This document shows, piece by piece, positions 8,968-20,994 of a stretch of 64,000 nt of DNA (position 1 is its first letter; each line of letters begins with the position of its first letter). Position numbers and translations under genes: made by a program. The notes beneath the pieces are model-generated. The model worked only from the letters and a program-made list of their open reading frames with translations, did not search any database and had not been told where the DNA came from. Source of the stretch: Saccharopolyspora soli (GTDB taxonomy: Bacteria; Actinomycetota; Actinomycetes; Mycobacteriales; Pseudonocardiaceae); NCBI RefSeq assembly GCF_022678645.1, contig NZ_JALBWV010000035.1, positions 23,905 through 87,904 on the forward strand. Direction: 5' to 3'.

Positions 8968-9954
8968 TTAGGCGCGGCCGTCGAAGAGGCTGGTGACTGA
9001 GCCGTCCTCGAAGACCTGGTGGATGGCCTCCGCGACCAGCGGGGCGATCGAGAGGACCGTGAGGTTCGGGAAGCGCCGTTCGTCGGCGATCGGCAGCGTG
9101 TTGGTCAGCACGACCTCCTTGGCGCCGCAGGACGACAGCCGTTCCACTGCCGGGCCGGACAGCACGGCGTGGGTGGCGGCGATGATGACGTCCTTCGCCC
9201 CGGCCGCCAGCAGCTGCTCGGTGGCCTTGGTGATGGTTCCGCCGGTGTCGATCATGTCGTCCACCAGCACGCACAGCCGACCTTCGACGTCACCGACGAC
9301 CCGGTTGGCCACCACCTGGTTGGGCTTGCTGGGGTCGCGGGTCTTGTGGATGAACGCCAGCGGGGTGCCGCCGAGCTCGTCGGCCCACTTCTCCGCCACC
9401 CGAACCCGGCCGGAGTCAGGGGAGACCACGGTGATCTGCTCGCCGGTGTAGGTGTCGCGGATGTAGCTGGCCAGCAGCTTCTGGGCCATCAGGTGGTCCA
9501 CCGGGCCGTCGAAGAAGCCCTGGATCTGGTCGGTGTGCAGGTCCACGGCCATGATCCGGTCCGCCCCGGCGGTCTTGAACAGGTCGGCCATCAGCCGCGC
9601 CGAGATCGGCTCGCGGCCCTTGTGCTTCTTGTCCTGGCGGGCGTAGCCGTAGAACGGCATGACCACGGTGATGCGCTTGGCGCTGGCGCGCTTGAGCGCG
9701 TCCACCATGATCAGCTGCTCCATGATGGCGTCGTTGAGCGGGGTGCAGTGCGACTGGATGACGAAGGCGTCACAACCGCGCACCGACTCGTCGTAACGCA
9801 CGAAGATCTCGCCGTTGGCGAACTTGTAGGCCGCCTGGGGCGTGACGGTTACGTCGAGCTGCTTGGCCACCTCCTCGGCAAGTTCCGGGTGACTGCTTCC
9901 GGAGAAGAGCTTCAGGCTCTTCTTCGGCGTCGCAGACATGGCACTCACGGTCAT
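8968..9954 (-). CDS. prs: Ribose-phosphate pyrophosphokinase
   Basis: 328 aa from ATG 9954, preceded by GGGACG; the internal ATG at 9939 is an alternative. It makes PRPP from ribose 5-phosphate and ATP for nucleotide, His and Trp synthesis. Motifs are FSGSSHPELAEEVA, the class I signature DRIMAVDLHTDQIQGFF, and the PRPP-binding loop VLVDDMIDTGGTI. It starts 22 bp after the glmU stop, so glmU-prs is very likely one transcript, as in mycobacteria. Confidence 0.97.
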   Translation of the reverse strand: MTVSAMSATPKKSLKLFSGSSHPELAEEVAKQLDVTVTPQAAYKFANGEIFVRYDESVRGCDAFVIQSHCTPLNDAIMEQLIMVDALKRASAKRITVVMPFYGYARQDKKHKGREPISARLMADLFKTAGADRIMAVDLHTDQIQGFFDGPVDHLMAQKLLASYIRDTYTGEQITVVSPDSGRVRVAEKWADELGGTPLAFIHKTRDPSKPNQVVANRVVGDVEGRLCVLVDDMIDTGGTITKATEQLLAAGAKDVIIAATHAVLSGPAVERLSSCGAKEVVLTNTLPIADERRFPNLTVLSIAPLVAEAIHQVFEDGSVTSLFDGRA

Positions 9955-9976
9955 CGTCCCTCCCCGTCGACGTCCG

Positions 9977-11491
9977 TCACTGGGCGTCCTTCGTCGGATT
10001 GGTGGTCGGTTCATTCGCCAAAGCCTGCTGTGCGGCCTGGTCTGCGGCGGTGCCGGGACGGCGTCTGGCCACCCAGCCCTCGATGTTGCGCTGTCTGCCG
10101 CGGGCGACCGCCATCGCCCCCGGCGGGACATCCTGGGTGATCACCGAGCCAGCGGCGGTGTAGGCACCGTCGCCGACCTCGACTGGGGCGACGAACATGT
10201 TGTCCGCGCCGGTCCGGGCGTGTGATCCGATCACGGTGTGGTGCTTGGCCACCCCGTCGTAGTTGACGAAGATCGTGGCGGCGCCGATGTTGCTGTGCGC
10301 GCCGATCGTCGCGTCGCCCACGTAGGTCAGGTGCGGCACCTTGGTGCCTTCGCCGATCGAGGCGTTCTTGGTCTCGACGAAGGTGCCGATCTTGCCGTTG
10401 GCGTCGAGCCGGGTGCCGGGGCGCAGGTATGCGAACGGTCCGACCGTGGCGTTCGCGCCCACCTCGGCGCCCTCGCCGTGGGTGCGCACCACCGACGCGC
10501 CGGGGTCGACCGTGCAACCGGTGAGCGTGGTATCCGGGCCGATCGTCGCGCCCTCGCCGACGGTGGTGCCGCCCCGCAGCTGCACGCCCGGCTCCAGCAC
10601 GACATCGCGGTCCAGCACGACATCGCAGTCCAGCCACACCGAGTTGGGATCGGTGATCGTGACACCGGCTCGCATCCAGTGCAGCAGCAGTCGGCGGTTT
10701 AGCTCGGCGCCGAGGTTGGCCAGTTGCACCCGGTCGTTGACGCCTTCCACCAGCCACGGGTCGGCGCAGACCAGCGCACCGACCGCCAAGCCGTCGGCGC
10801 GTGCGATGGACAGCACGTCGGTCAGGTAGAGCTCGCCCTGGGAGTTGTCGGTGGACAGTTGCTTCAGCGCGGCTGCGAGGAGTTCCGCGTCGAAGGCGTA
10901 GACCCCGGAGTTGATCTCGGTGATCTCGGCTTGTTCGGCGGTGGCGTCCTTCTGCTCGACGATGCCGATCACCTGTCCGTCGGCATCGCGCAGCATCCGG
11001 CCGTATCCGGTCGGGTCGTCCACCACCGCGGTCAACACCGTGACTGCGTTGCCGGACTCGCGGTGCTCGTCGAGCAGGCCGCGCAGCGTGGCGCTGTCCA
11101 GCAGCGGCACGTCGCCGTAGCTGACCAGCACCGTGCCGGTGAGACCCGTGGCCAGCTCGGACAGCCCGCAGGCGACCGCGTGCCCGGTGCCGAGCTGCTC
11201 CTCCTGCACCGCGGTGCTGATCGGGCGGTCGAGGACGGCGGCCAAGCCGGTCAGGTGTTCGGCGACGGCGTCCCGGCCGTGGCCCAGCACGACCACCAGC
11301 GAGTCCGGGTCGACCCCGGCCGCGGCGCGCACGGCGTGTTCGACCAGGGGGCGGCCCGCGATGCGGTGCAGCATCTTCGGCGTGGCCGATCGCATCCTGG
11401 TCCCCGCACCCGCGGCGAGCACGATCGTGCTGACTGTTTCCGAAGGCGCATCGCTGCGGGAGGAGGGCTGGGCGGTGTCGCCCTGGAGCAT
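9977..11491 (-). CDS. glmU: Bifunctional N-acetylglucosamine-1-phosphate uridyltransferase/glucosamine-1-phosphate acetyltransferase
   Basis: 504 aa from ATG 11491 with a GGGAGAG box. It makes UDP-GlcNAc for peptidoglycan. The N-terminal uridyltransferase has IVLAAGAGTRMRSATPK, EEQLGTGHAV, VSYGDVPLL and EINSGVYAFD. The C-terminal acetyltransferase is a left-handed beta helix of hexapeptide repeats with GPFAYLRPGT, KIGTFVETKNASIGEG, KVPHLTYVGDA and NYDG. The C-terminal extension after VARRRPGT is disordered-looking, as in mycobacterial GlmU. Confidence 0.97.
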   Translation of the reverse strand: MLQGDTAQPSSRSDAPSETVSTIVLAAGAGTRMRSATPKMLHRIAGRPLVEHAVRAAAGVDPDSLVVVLGHGRDAVAEHLTGLAAVLDRPISTAVQEEQLGTGHAVACGLSELATGLTGTVLVSYGDVPLLDSATLRGLLDEHRESGNAVTVLTAVVDDPTGYGRMLRDADGQVIGIVEQKDATAEQAEITEINSGVYAFDAELLAAALKQLSTDNSQGELYLTDVLSIARADGLAVGALVCADPWLVEGVNDRVQLANLGAELNRRLLLHWMRAGVTITDPNSVWLDCDVVLDRDVVLEPGVQLRGGTTVGEGATIGPDTTLTGCTVDPGASVVRTHGEGAEVGANATVGPFAYLRPGTRLDANGKIGTFVETKNASIGEGTKVPHLTYVGDATIGAHSNIGAATIFVNYDGVAKHHTVIGSHARTGADNMFVAPVEVGDGAYTAAGSVITQDVPPGAMAVARGRQRNIEGWVARRRPGTAADQAAQQALANEPTTNPTKDAQ

Positions 11492-11798
11492 CAGCGCTCT
11501 CCCTTGATCTCTAGAAGCGGCGCGGCGGTGTCCGTCCGACTGGAGCGCCACCGGAGGCCACCAGTGCCTGTTGCGTCCAAGCGGGTGAAGGGTAACCGGC
11601 CCGGTGCCCCCGCGGCCCGGTGCCCCTGTCCGCCTGCCCGGAGGGTGTGATGGTACCGCCGACTGGCCGCATTCCGGCGGCGCAGGCATTCCCTAGCTGC
11701 GGCTTTGTGATCGTCCGTGCACGCAGCGCGGCGATGGCGAGGACGCGTCCGCTCGTGCGTGCGTAGCCGGACTGGAGCCCGGTTGGCGCACTCACGAC
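11492..11798. other. Intergenic region GGDEF gene / glmU with a relic hairpin
   Basis: This 307-bp gap holds no supported gene. At 11754-11796 lies an imperfect hairpin whose right arm CCCGGTTGGCGCACTCACG nearly matches the right arm of the perfect hairpin at 265-306. The left arm has diverged. It probably terminates the GGDEF transcript. Confidence 0.45.
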
Positions 11799-13565
11799 CT
11801 AGAGCGCATCCGGGGGAATCCACACCGAGTGGTCCGCCGGTTGATCCGTAGACCGCTTCGGCGGGGTGGGGGCGACGCCCGAGAACGCCGCGACGCGGTT
11901 GCCGCCGTCGCGCTTGGCCTGGTACATCGCGGCGTCCGCGCGCGCCAGCACCTGGGCGGCCGACTCCTGCGAACGCATCGCGACGACACCGATCGACAGC
12001 GTCACACCGCGCGAAAGCTCGCCCGGCAACCGGTCGATGGCCTCGACAGCGCGGTGCAGCGCGGCTTCGGCGGCGCCCAGCGCCACACCCGGTAGCAGCA
12101 CGACGAACTCATCGCCGCCGTAGCGGGCCACGAAATCGTCGGTGCGCAGGGCGTCGCGCAACGTCACCGCGACGGTGCGCAGCACGTCGTCGCCTTCCGC
12201 GTGCGAACAGCGGTCGTTGACGCCCTTGAACCCGTCGAGGTCGACCAGTGCCACCGCCAGCGGTTGCGCGTCGGGCTCGTTGAGCAGCGTCTCCAACCGG
12301 TCGTCCAGTGCGCGCCGGTTGGACAGTCCGGTCAGCGGGTCTTGCAGCGCTTGCCGGGTGATCGCGTCGTGCTTGTGGCTCAGCCGCGAGTTCTCCAGCC
12401 TGGTGACCAAAGTGGACAGTCGAGCCTGGCGCATGGTCCACAGCTCGGTCTCCAGCTCCAGCGCGTAATCCCGCAGCGCGTCGTGGATGCCAGCACTGTC
12501 CAGTTCGGTCAGTTGCGCGTATTCGCGGGCCAGCGAGATCCGCAGCGTCGGTTCCGATGTGTCGCTGTCCATCTCCGCGCGGGTCTCCGACAACACCTGC
12601 ACCGCCCGCTGGCCGCGATCCGCGCGGGTCAGGCAGCGGGACAGGGCGATCGCCACGATGATCTTCTCCCGCGGGTGGATCGCGCGGTCCAAGCTGCGCA
12701 GCACCTCAAGCCGTTCGATTTGCTCGGCGTGCGGCTGGGCCAGTGCGTGGGCAGCGCCGAGCACCGGCATCTGCTCGGCAGCGGGACGGTCCGAGACGCG
12801 GGGGAACAGCGACTCGCGCCACGGGCCCTCCACCGCGACCGCGATGGCCGAGGCAGTGGCGAACCGGGCGGTCGCCTCCTCGTCCTGGCCGATGCGCTCC
12901 AGCCGCAGCCCCCAGCCGAGCAGCATCCGGCACCGGTTGATCATGTGCACCGCGATCTCGTGCGGGCCACCGCTCTCCCGGATCCGCTGGTGGGCGCGGG
13001 CCATCACCTCGTCGGCCATCTCGTACACGCCGAGCTGGGTGAGCACCAGACCGATGTCGATCAGCGAGGTCGCCAGCAGCCGCTCCCAGGACCGGCGGCC
13101 CAGCGTGCGGTCCGGGACCAGTTCGTCGTCGAGCATCGCCAAGCCGTGTGCGACCTCGGTGAGCGCGCTGTCCTCGCTCCCGCCGAGCAGTGCGCGTCGA
13201 CCGCGCAGCGCGTGCGCATCGGCCTGCAGCACGTCCAGTCCGTGCCGCCGGGCGTGCGTGAGGAGTTCGTCGAGCAGGGGATCAGCGCTGTCGACCAGGC
13301 CGGGCGTGGCCAGCCGCATGGAGCTGCAGTGCCGCAGGAGTTGAGCGACGATGCGCGGCTCGCCGCGCCGTTGGGCTTCGGCGAGCAGGTTGTCGGCCTC
13401 GCGGATGGTGCTGCGTTGTCCGGCCGGGTCGCTGTGCTGGCCGACTGCGTTGAGTTCGCGCGCGCGTCCCACCAACCACGCGTCGGACACCTCGCTCAGC
13501 GTGGTCGACGGTTCTTCGCGCACGGCGGTCGTGTCGTCGCGCAGCGGCGCACACCCCCTGTTCAC
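11799..13565 (-). CDS. GGDEF-domain protein (putative diguanylate cyclase)
   Basis: 588 aa from GTG 13565, chosen because GGAGGAAAG sits just upstream; in-frame extension beyond that runs into tRNA-Gln. Residues ~1-400 are helical and TPR-like (repeated Ala/Leu helices, for example YEMADEVMARAHQRI), with no membrane segment. The C-terminal ~165 residues form a GGDEF domain: DPLTGLSNRRALDDRL, LVDLDGFKGVNDRCSHAEGD and an intact RYGGDEFVVLLPG near residue 483. It should make c-di-GMP in response to something sensed by the helical part. No EAL domain is present. Architecture resembles streptomycete CdgB-type cytosolic cyclases only loosely. Confidence 0.85.
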   Translation of the reverse strand: MNRGCAPLRDDTTAVREEPSTTLSEVSDAWLVGRARELNAVGQHSDPAGQRSTIREADNLLAEAQRRGEPRIVAQLLRHCSSMRLATPGLVDSADPLLDELLTHARRHGLDVLQADAHALRGRRALLGGSEDSALTEVAHGLAMLDDELVPDRTLGRRSWERLLATSLIDIGLVLTQLGVYEMADEVMARAHQRIRESGGPHEIAVHMINRCRMLLGWGLRLERIGQDEEATARFATASAIAVAVEGPWRESLFPRVSDRPAAEQMPVLGAAHALAQPHAEQIERLEVLRSLDRAIHPREKIIVAIALSRCLTRADRGQRAVQVLSETRAEMDSDTSEPTLRISLAREYAQLTELDSAGIHDALRDYALELETELWTMRQARLSTLVTRLENSRLSHKHDAITRQALQDPLTGLSNRRALDDRLETLLNEPDAQPLAVALVDLDGFKGVNDRCSHAEGDDVLRTVAVTLRDALRTDDFVARYGGDEFVVLLPGVALGAAEAALHRAVEAIDRLPGELSRGVTLSIGVVAMRSQESAAQVLARADAAMYQAKRDGGNRVAAFSGVAPTPPKRSTDQPADHSVWIPPDAL

Positions 13566-13633
13566 CTTTCCTCCCGGCCTGCCCACGCGGTGCGCGTCGC
13601 CGCTCATCGCGTCGGGCCCGGGAGGACCGCTCG

Positions 13634-13704
13634 CTCCGCCGCCAGGATTCGAACCTGGACCATCGGAACCAAAATCCGAGGTGCTGCCTTTACACCACGG
13701 CGGA
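13634..13704 (-). tRNA. tRNA-Gln (anticodon TTG)
   Basis: The complementary strand folds as a cloverleaf: acceptor TCCGCCG/CGGCGGA, anticodon stem TCGGA/TCCGA around loop TTTTGGT, and T-arm CCAGG TTCGAAT CCTGG. The anticodon TTG reads CAA. CCA is not encoded. It sits just upstream of the GGDEF gene on the same strand. Confidence 0.95.
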
Positions 13705-14011
13705 TCGGGCGCTGCAGACCCTCGGCGCCGACACACCGCTGTCGACACCGCTGACCGAGCTTACCGGCCGAGCACGACAGGCGGTGGTGCCCGGCAGACA
13801 TCGTGACATGCCGGTGCCGCGGGCTTGGCGCCGGGCTGGTGGGTTCGGGGAGTCGGTCGCGGGCTGGCACACGGATGGGACGTACCGAACGGGCGTCCCG
13901 TTGCGTACAAGATCACCGCTGTTCGGGTGAACGCGGGCGATTCGGACACGCCCGGCGAGTCGCGACACGCCGCAATTTTGCCGCTTGGGGGTGACGATTC
14001 GGCATCAAAGA

Positions 14012-14029
14012 ACTTACGCTAGCGTAGGT
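14012..14029. promoter_or_regulatory. Operator-like palindrome upstream of the desaturase gene
   Basis: TACGCTAGCGTA (14015-14026) is a perfect palindrome, extended by ACT and GGT into a near-symmetric 18-mer about 95 bp before the desaturase start. A second TACG-4-CGTA half-symmetric element follows at 14030-14041. This is the form of a TetR-family site; the TetR gene downstream of the desaturase is the obvious candidate binder. Confidence 0.55.
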
Positions 14030-14122
14030 TACGGTCCCGTAGGGTGGAGGTGTTGCGGGGCCGTGGTTCCCGGTGCTGACCACAGTTTTCCCACCTCCCC
14101 AACGCCATTCGAGGTATTGAGT

Positions 14123-15091
14123 ATGACCGCAGCAACCGAGCGCATCGCCGCTCCGGACGTCGGCGCCGAGTCCGGGCCGAAGCCGCTGACCACCGGTCCG
14201 CAGACCGTTGGGCGAGCATCGCTGGTGTACGCGTTCCTCCTGATTCCGATGGCCGCGCTGATCGCCTCGATTCCCGTCCTCTGGGGATGGGGCGTCGGGC
14301 TGGTCGACATCGGCTTGGCCGTGTTGTTCTGGTTGATCAGCGGTCTGGGCGTCACCGTCGGCTTCCACCGGTACTTCACGCACGGATCCTTCAAGGCCAA
14401 CCGCGCGGTGAAGATCGCGTTGGCCATCGCCGGGATGATGTCGGTCCAGGGGCCGGTCATCACCTGGGTCGCAGACCACCGTCGGCACCACGCCTTCTCC
14501 GACCGCGAAGGCGACCCGCACTCGCCCTGGCTGTTCGGCACCTCGGCGTTGGCGTTGACCAAGGGTTTCTGGCACTCCCACATGGGCTGGATGCTGCAGC
14601 GGGAAATGACCAACGAGGACAGGTTCGCTCCCGACCTGCTCAAGGATCGCGACGTGCTTTGGGCCAACCGGCTGTTCCCGGTGTGGACGGCCGCCAGCTT
14701 GGCGCTGCCCGCACTGTTGGGCGGTCTGCTGACCTGGTCGTGGTGGGGCGCGTTGACGGCGTTCTTCTGGGCCGGGCTGGTGCGGGTGTCGTTCCTGCAC
14801 CACATCACGTGGTCGGTGAACTCGATCTGCCACATGATCGGCGAGCGGCCGTTCAAGAGCCGGGACAAGGCGGCGAACTTCTGGCCGCTGGCGATCCTGT
14901 CCTTCGGCGAGTCCTGGCACAACTCGCACCACGCCGACCCGACCTGCGCCCGGCACGGCGTGCTGCGCGGGCAGTTGGACATCTCGGCGCGGATCATCTG
15001 GTTCTTCGAGAAGCTCGGCTGGGCCTGGAAGGTCCGCTGGCCCAACGAGAAGCGTCTCGCCCGGATCTCGGTCACCGAGTACAAGGGCTGA
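14123..15091 (+). CDS. Acyl-CoA desaturase (membrane fatty-acid desaturase)
   Basis: 322 aa from ATG 14123; upstream in-frame codons cross the operator. Integral membrane di-iron enzyme with all three histidine boxes: HRYFTH near residue 82, HRRHH near 119 and HNSHH near 266. Hydrophobic helices flank them (LVYAFLLIPMAALIASIPVLWG; LFPVWTAASLALPALLGGLL). It introduces a cis double bond, probably delta-9, into stearoyl or palmitoyl chains. The electron donor is not encoded nearby. A TetR gene follows on the same strand after a terminator, and a palindrome precedes the gene, suggesting regulation of membrane fluidity. Confidence 0.92.
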   Translation: MTAATERIAAPDVGAESGPKPLTTGPQTVGRASLVYAFLLIPMAALIASIPVLWGWGVGLVDIGLAVLFWLISGLGVTVGFHRYFTHGSFKANRAVKIALAIAGMMSVQGPVITWVADHRRHHAFSDREGDPHSPWLFGTSALALTKGFWHSHMGWMLQREMTNEDRFAPDLLKDRDVLWANRLFPVWTAASLALPALLGGLLTWSWWGALTAFFWAGLVRVSFLHHITWSVNSICHMIGERPFKSRDKAANFWPLAILSFGESWHNSHHADPTCARHGVLRGQLDISARIIWFFEKLGWAWKVRWPNEKRLARISVTEYKG

Positions 15092-15168
15092 ATCGTCGGG
15101 TTCCCAGGCGCTTTCGCGCCGACGGTGGCGCTGGGCGAAGCGCGAACCGGGAGCCCCGAAGTTCGGAA

Positions 15169-15202
15169 GTGCCCGTGCGGCGGTCGTCGCGCGGGCACTT
15201 TT
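15169..15202 (+). terminator. Rho-independent terminator after the desaturase gene
   Basis: GTGCCCG (15169-15175) pairs with CGGGCAC (15192-15198), followed by TTTT. It separates the desaturase from the TetR gene. Confidence 0.7.
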
Positions 15203-15250
15203 CATCCGACCTGCACGTTTGTGTCGGTCTCGCACTTTAGGGTTGTGCAA

Positions 15251-15919
15251 GTGGTAGCACGGCGACGCGGGCGGAGCGCGCCCGAACCGGCAGCGCGACC
15301 GAAGGGACGCACCGCGCGGGTGCGGATGACCGGGAAGGAACGTCGACAGCAGCTGTTGGACGTGGCTCGCGCGCTGTTCGCGGAGAAGGGCTTCGACGGC
15401 ACGTCGATCGAGGAGATCGCGCACCGCGCCGGGGTGTCCAAGCCGGTCGTCTACGAGCACTTCGGTGGCAAGGAAGGCGTTTACGCGGTGGTGGTCGACC
15501 GCGAGATGCGCAACCTGCTGGACCTCGTCGTCTCCGCGTTGTCGGCGGGGCACCCGCGGGATCTGCTGGAGCAGGCCGCGCGCGCGTTGCTGGACTACAT
15601 CGACAACAACACCGACGGGTTCCGCGTGCTGGTGCGGGATTCGCCGGTGGCCAGCAACAGCGGCACGTTCTCCAGCCTGCTCAACGACATCGCCAGCCAG
15701 GTCGAGCACATCCTCGGCCTGCAGTTCAGCGCTCGGGGTTACGACTCGAAGCTCGCCCCGCTGTACAGCCAGGCCCTGGTCGGCATGGTCGCGCTGACCG
15801 GCCAGTGGTGGCTGGAGGTGCGCAAGCCGAAGAAGGAAGAGGTCGCGGCCCACCTGGTCAACCTCGCCTGGAACGGCCTGTCTCACCTGGAGCACAAACC
15901 CCGCCTGTCAACGAAGTGA
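15251..15919 (+). CDS. TetR/AcrR family regulator
   Basis: 222 aa from GTG 15251; ATG 15328 is a shorter alternative that would still retain the DNA-binding domain. The HTH is near residues 30-75: RRQQLLDVARALFAEKGFDGTSIEEIAHRAGVSKPVVYEHFGGKEGVY. The C-terminal ligand domain is typical in length. It is placed like M. tuberculosis Rv1019, between glmU and mfd. The adjacent desaturase and its palindromic upstream site suggest a lipid-related target, which is inference. Confidence 0.88.
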   Translation: MVARRRGRSAPEPAARPKGRTARVRMTGKERRQQLLDVARALFAEKGFDGTSIEEIAHRAGVSKPVVYEHFGGKEGVYAVVVDREMRNLLDLVVSALSAGHPRDLLEQAARALLDYIDNNTDGFRVLVRDSPVASNSGTFSSLLNDIASQVEHILGLQFSARGYDSKLAPLYSQALVGMVALTGQWWLEVRKPKKEEVAAHLVNLAWNGLSHLEHKPRLSTK

Positions 15920-15949
15920 CGCACCACCTGCGCGAAATCGGCGTCGGGG

Positions 15950-17143
15950 TCAGGTGGTGGTGACGCGGAGGATCTTGTCGTCGGTGCCGTTGGACGTCGT
16001 GACGTATAGGGCGCCGTCGGGGCCTTGGCGGACGCCGCGGAGTCGGCCGTGGGTGTCGTTGAGCTCCGCCGGGATCTGGACCTCCTGCACGGTGCCGTCC
16101 GGGGCTATCCGCAACAGCAACAGCTTCGTGCCTCGGAGCGTGCCGACAGCCAGCATCCCGTCGAACGTCCCCCACTGCGAGCCGGTCAGGAACGCCGCAC
16201 CGCTGGGGGCCAAGCGCTCTTGCCCGGAGGACCACACCGCTCGCACCGCATCCGGGAAGCGCTGCACATCGGTCATCGGCACCGACTCGTCGTAGGAACT
16301 CACGGTGCCGCCCTGGGCCGGATCCCAGCCGTAGTTCCCGCCCGGTCGCAGCAAGTTGATCTCGTCGTCGCGGGTTGGGCCGTGCTCCGAGATGAACACC
16401 TGGCCACCGGGCCGCGGCGCCACGCCCTGCACGTTGCGGTGCCCGTACGTGTAGATCAGCCGCTCGTGCGGGTCCGGCGATCCGATGAACGGGTTGTCGG
16501 GCAGCGGTGCGCCGGTGTCGATGTTCATCCGCAGCACCTTGCCGCCCAGCGACGTGCGGTCCTGCGGCAGGGCAGGACGCGCCGTGTCGCCGGTGCCCAG
16601 CAGCAGTGCGCCGTCTTCGGCCAGCGCTGGGCGGCAACCCGAATGCCGTCCGCTCGGGTTGACCGGGATTCCGGTCAGCAGCGGCGGGCCGATCCGCTCG
16701 GCGCGGGCGCCGTCCTCGGACAGCCGCCAGGTGATCAACCGGACGTCCACCGCGTTGCCGTCGACCTGGTGCGTCTGGCAGGTGACGAACCGCCGGTTGG
16801 TCGCGAAGTCCGGGTGGATCAGCAGCCCCATCTGGCCGCCTTCCCCCTCGGCCAGGACATCGCCGAAGTCGGCCTGCACCGGGCGCACCAGCGCGCCAGC
16901 GCGGTGATCGGCCAGCAACGCGAGCCGACCGGGTCGCTGCACGACCAAGGCGGCGCCATCCGGCAGGAATCCGATGTCCCAGGGGTGTTCCAACCCGGCG
17001 GCCACCACCTCGACGCGCAGTGCCGCGGGAGCCGGGGTGGCGGTGCTGGCTGGCGCCGGTTGGCCGGGGTTGCTCGCGCTGTCGCAGCCGACCAAAGTGA
17101 GGAGCAGGACTAACGAGACGAACCGGCGCATCAGCATGCGCAC
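15950..17143 (-). CDS. PQQ-dependent sugar dehydrogenase-like lipoprotein
   Basis: 397 aa from ATG 17143. The N-terminus is a lipoprotein signal with lipobox LVGC (lipid anchor at Cys ~20), then a Pro/Ala spacer. The body is a six-bladed GSDH propeller: LEHPWDIGFLPDGAALVVQRPGRL, GGQMGLLIHPDF, YTYGHRNVQG, FISEHGPTRDDEINLL and GGNYGWDP. These are the conserved segments of soluble aldose sugar dehydrogenases that use PQQ and calcium. No pqq genes are in the window, so the cofactor supply is unknown. Divergent from mfd. Confidence 0.88.
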   Translation of the reverse strand: MRMLMRRFVSLVLLLTLVGCDSASNPGQPAPASTATPAPAALRVEVVAAGLEHPWDIGFLPDGAALVVQRPGRLALLADHRAGALVRPVQADFGDVLAEGEGGQMGLLIHPDFATNRRFVTCQTHQVDGNAVDVRLITWRLSEDGARAERIGPPLLTGIPVNPSGRHSGCRPALAEDGALLLGTGDTARPALPQDRTSLGGKVLRMNIDTGAPLPDNPFIGSPDPHERLIYTYGHRNVQGVAPRPGGQVFISEHGPTRDDEINLLRPGGNYGWDPAQGGTVSSYDESVPMTDVQRFPDAVRAVWSSGQERLAPSGAAFLTGSQWGTFDGMLAVGTLRGTKLLLLRIAPDGTVQEVQIPAELNDTHGRLRGVRQGPDGALYVTTSNGTDDKILRVTTT

Positions 17144-17292
17144 AGTGTGGCACCGGCCACGTTCGGCGTTCGGGCCGTCGTGTTGCTGTCACACCCGAGT
17201 CGTAGTCTGGACCCCGACGCCCCTCCCGTCTTGGCGTTCGTCCCGGGCAGGGGTGTGTCCGCATTCGCGTTGTCTTCCTGCGAGGTAGCTCC

Positions 17293-20886
<3,594 letters not shown>

Positions 20887-20994
20887 CCACCACGGCTGTC
20901 CCGGGTGCTCTGTCGCGCTTCTGAGTTGCCGGGATCCCGACGCAGCGTGACGGTTGATCCGGCTTCATCGGGAGTGACGAGGAGGCGCGGGATC

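Noticed and set aside
13566..13748. N-terminal extension of the GGDEF protein
   Set aside because: It would translate tRNA-Gln; a GGAGG-preceded GTG exists downstream at 13565.
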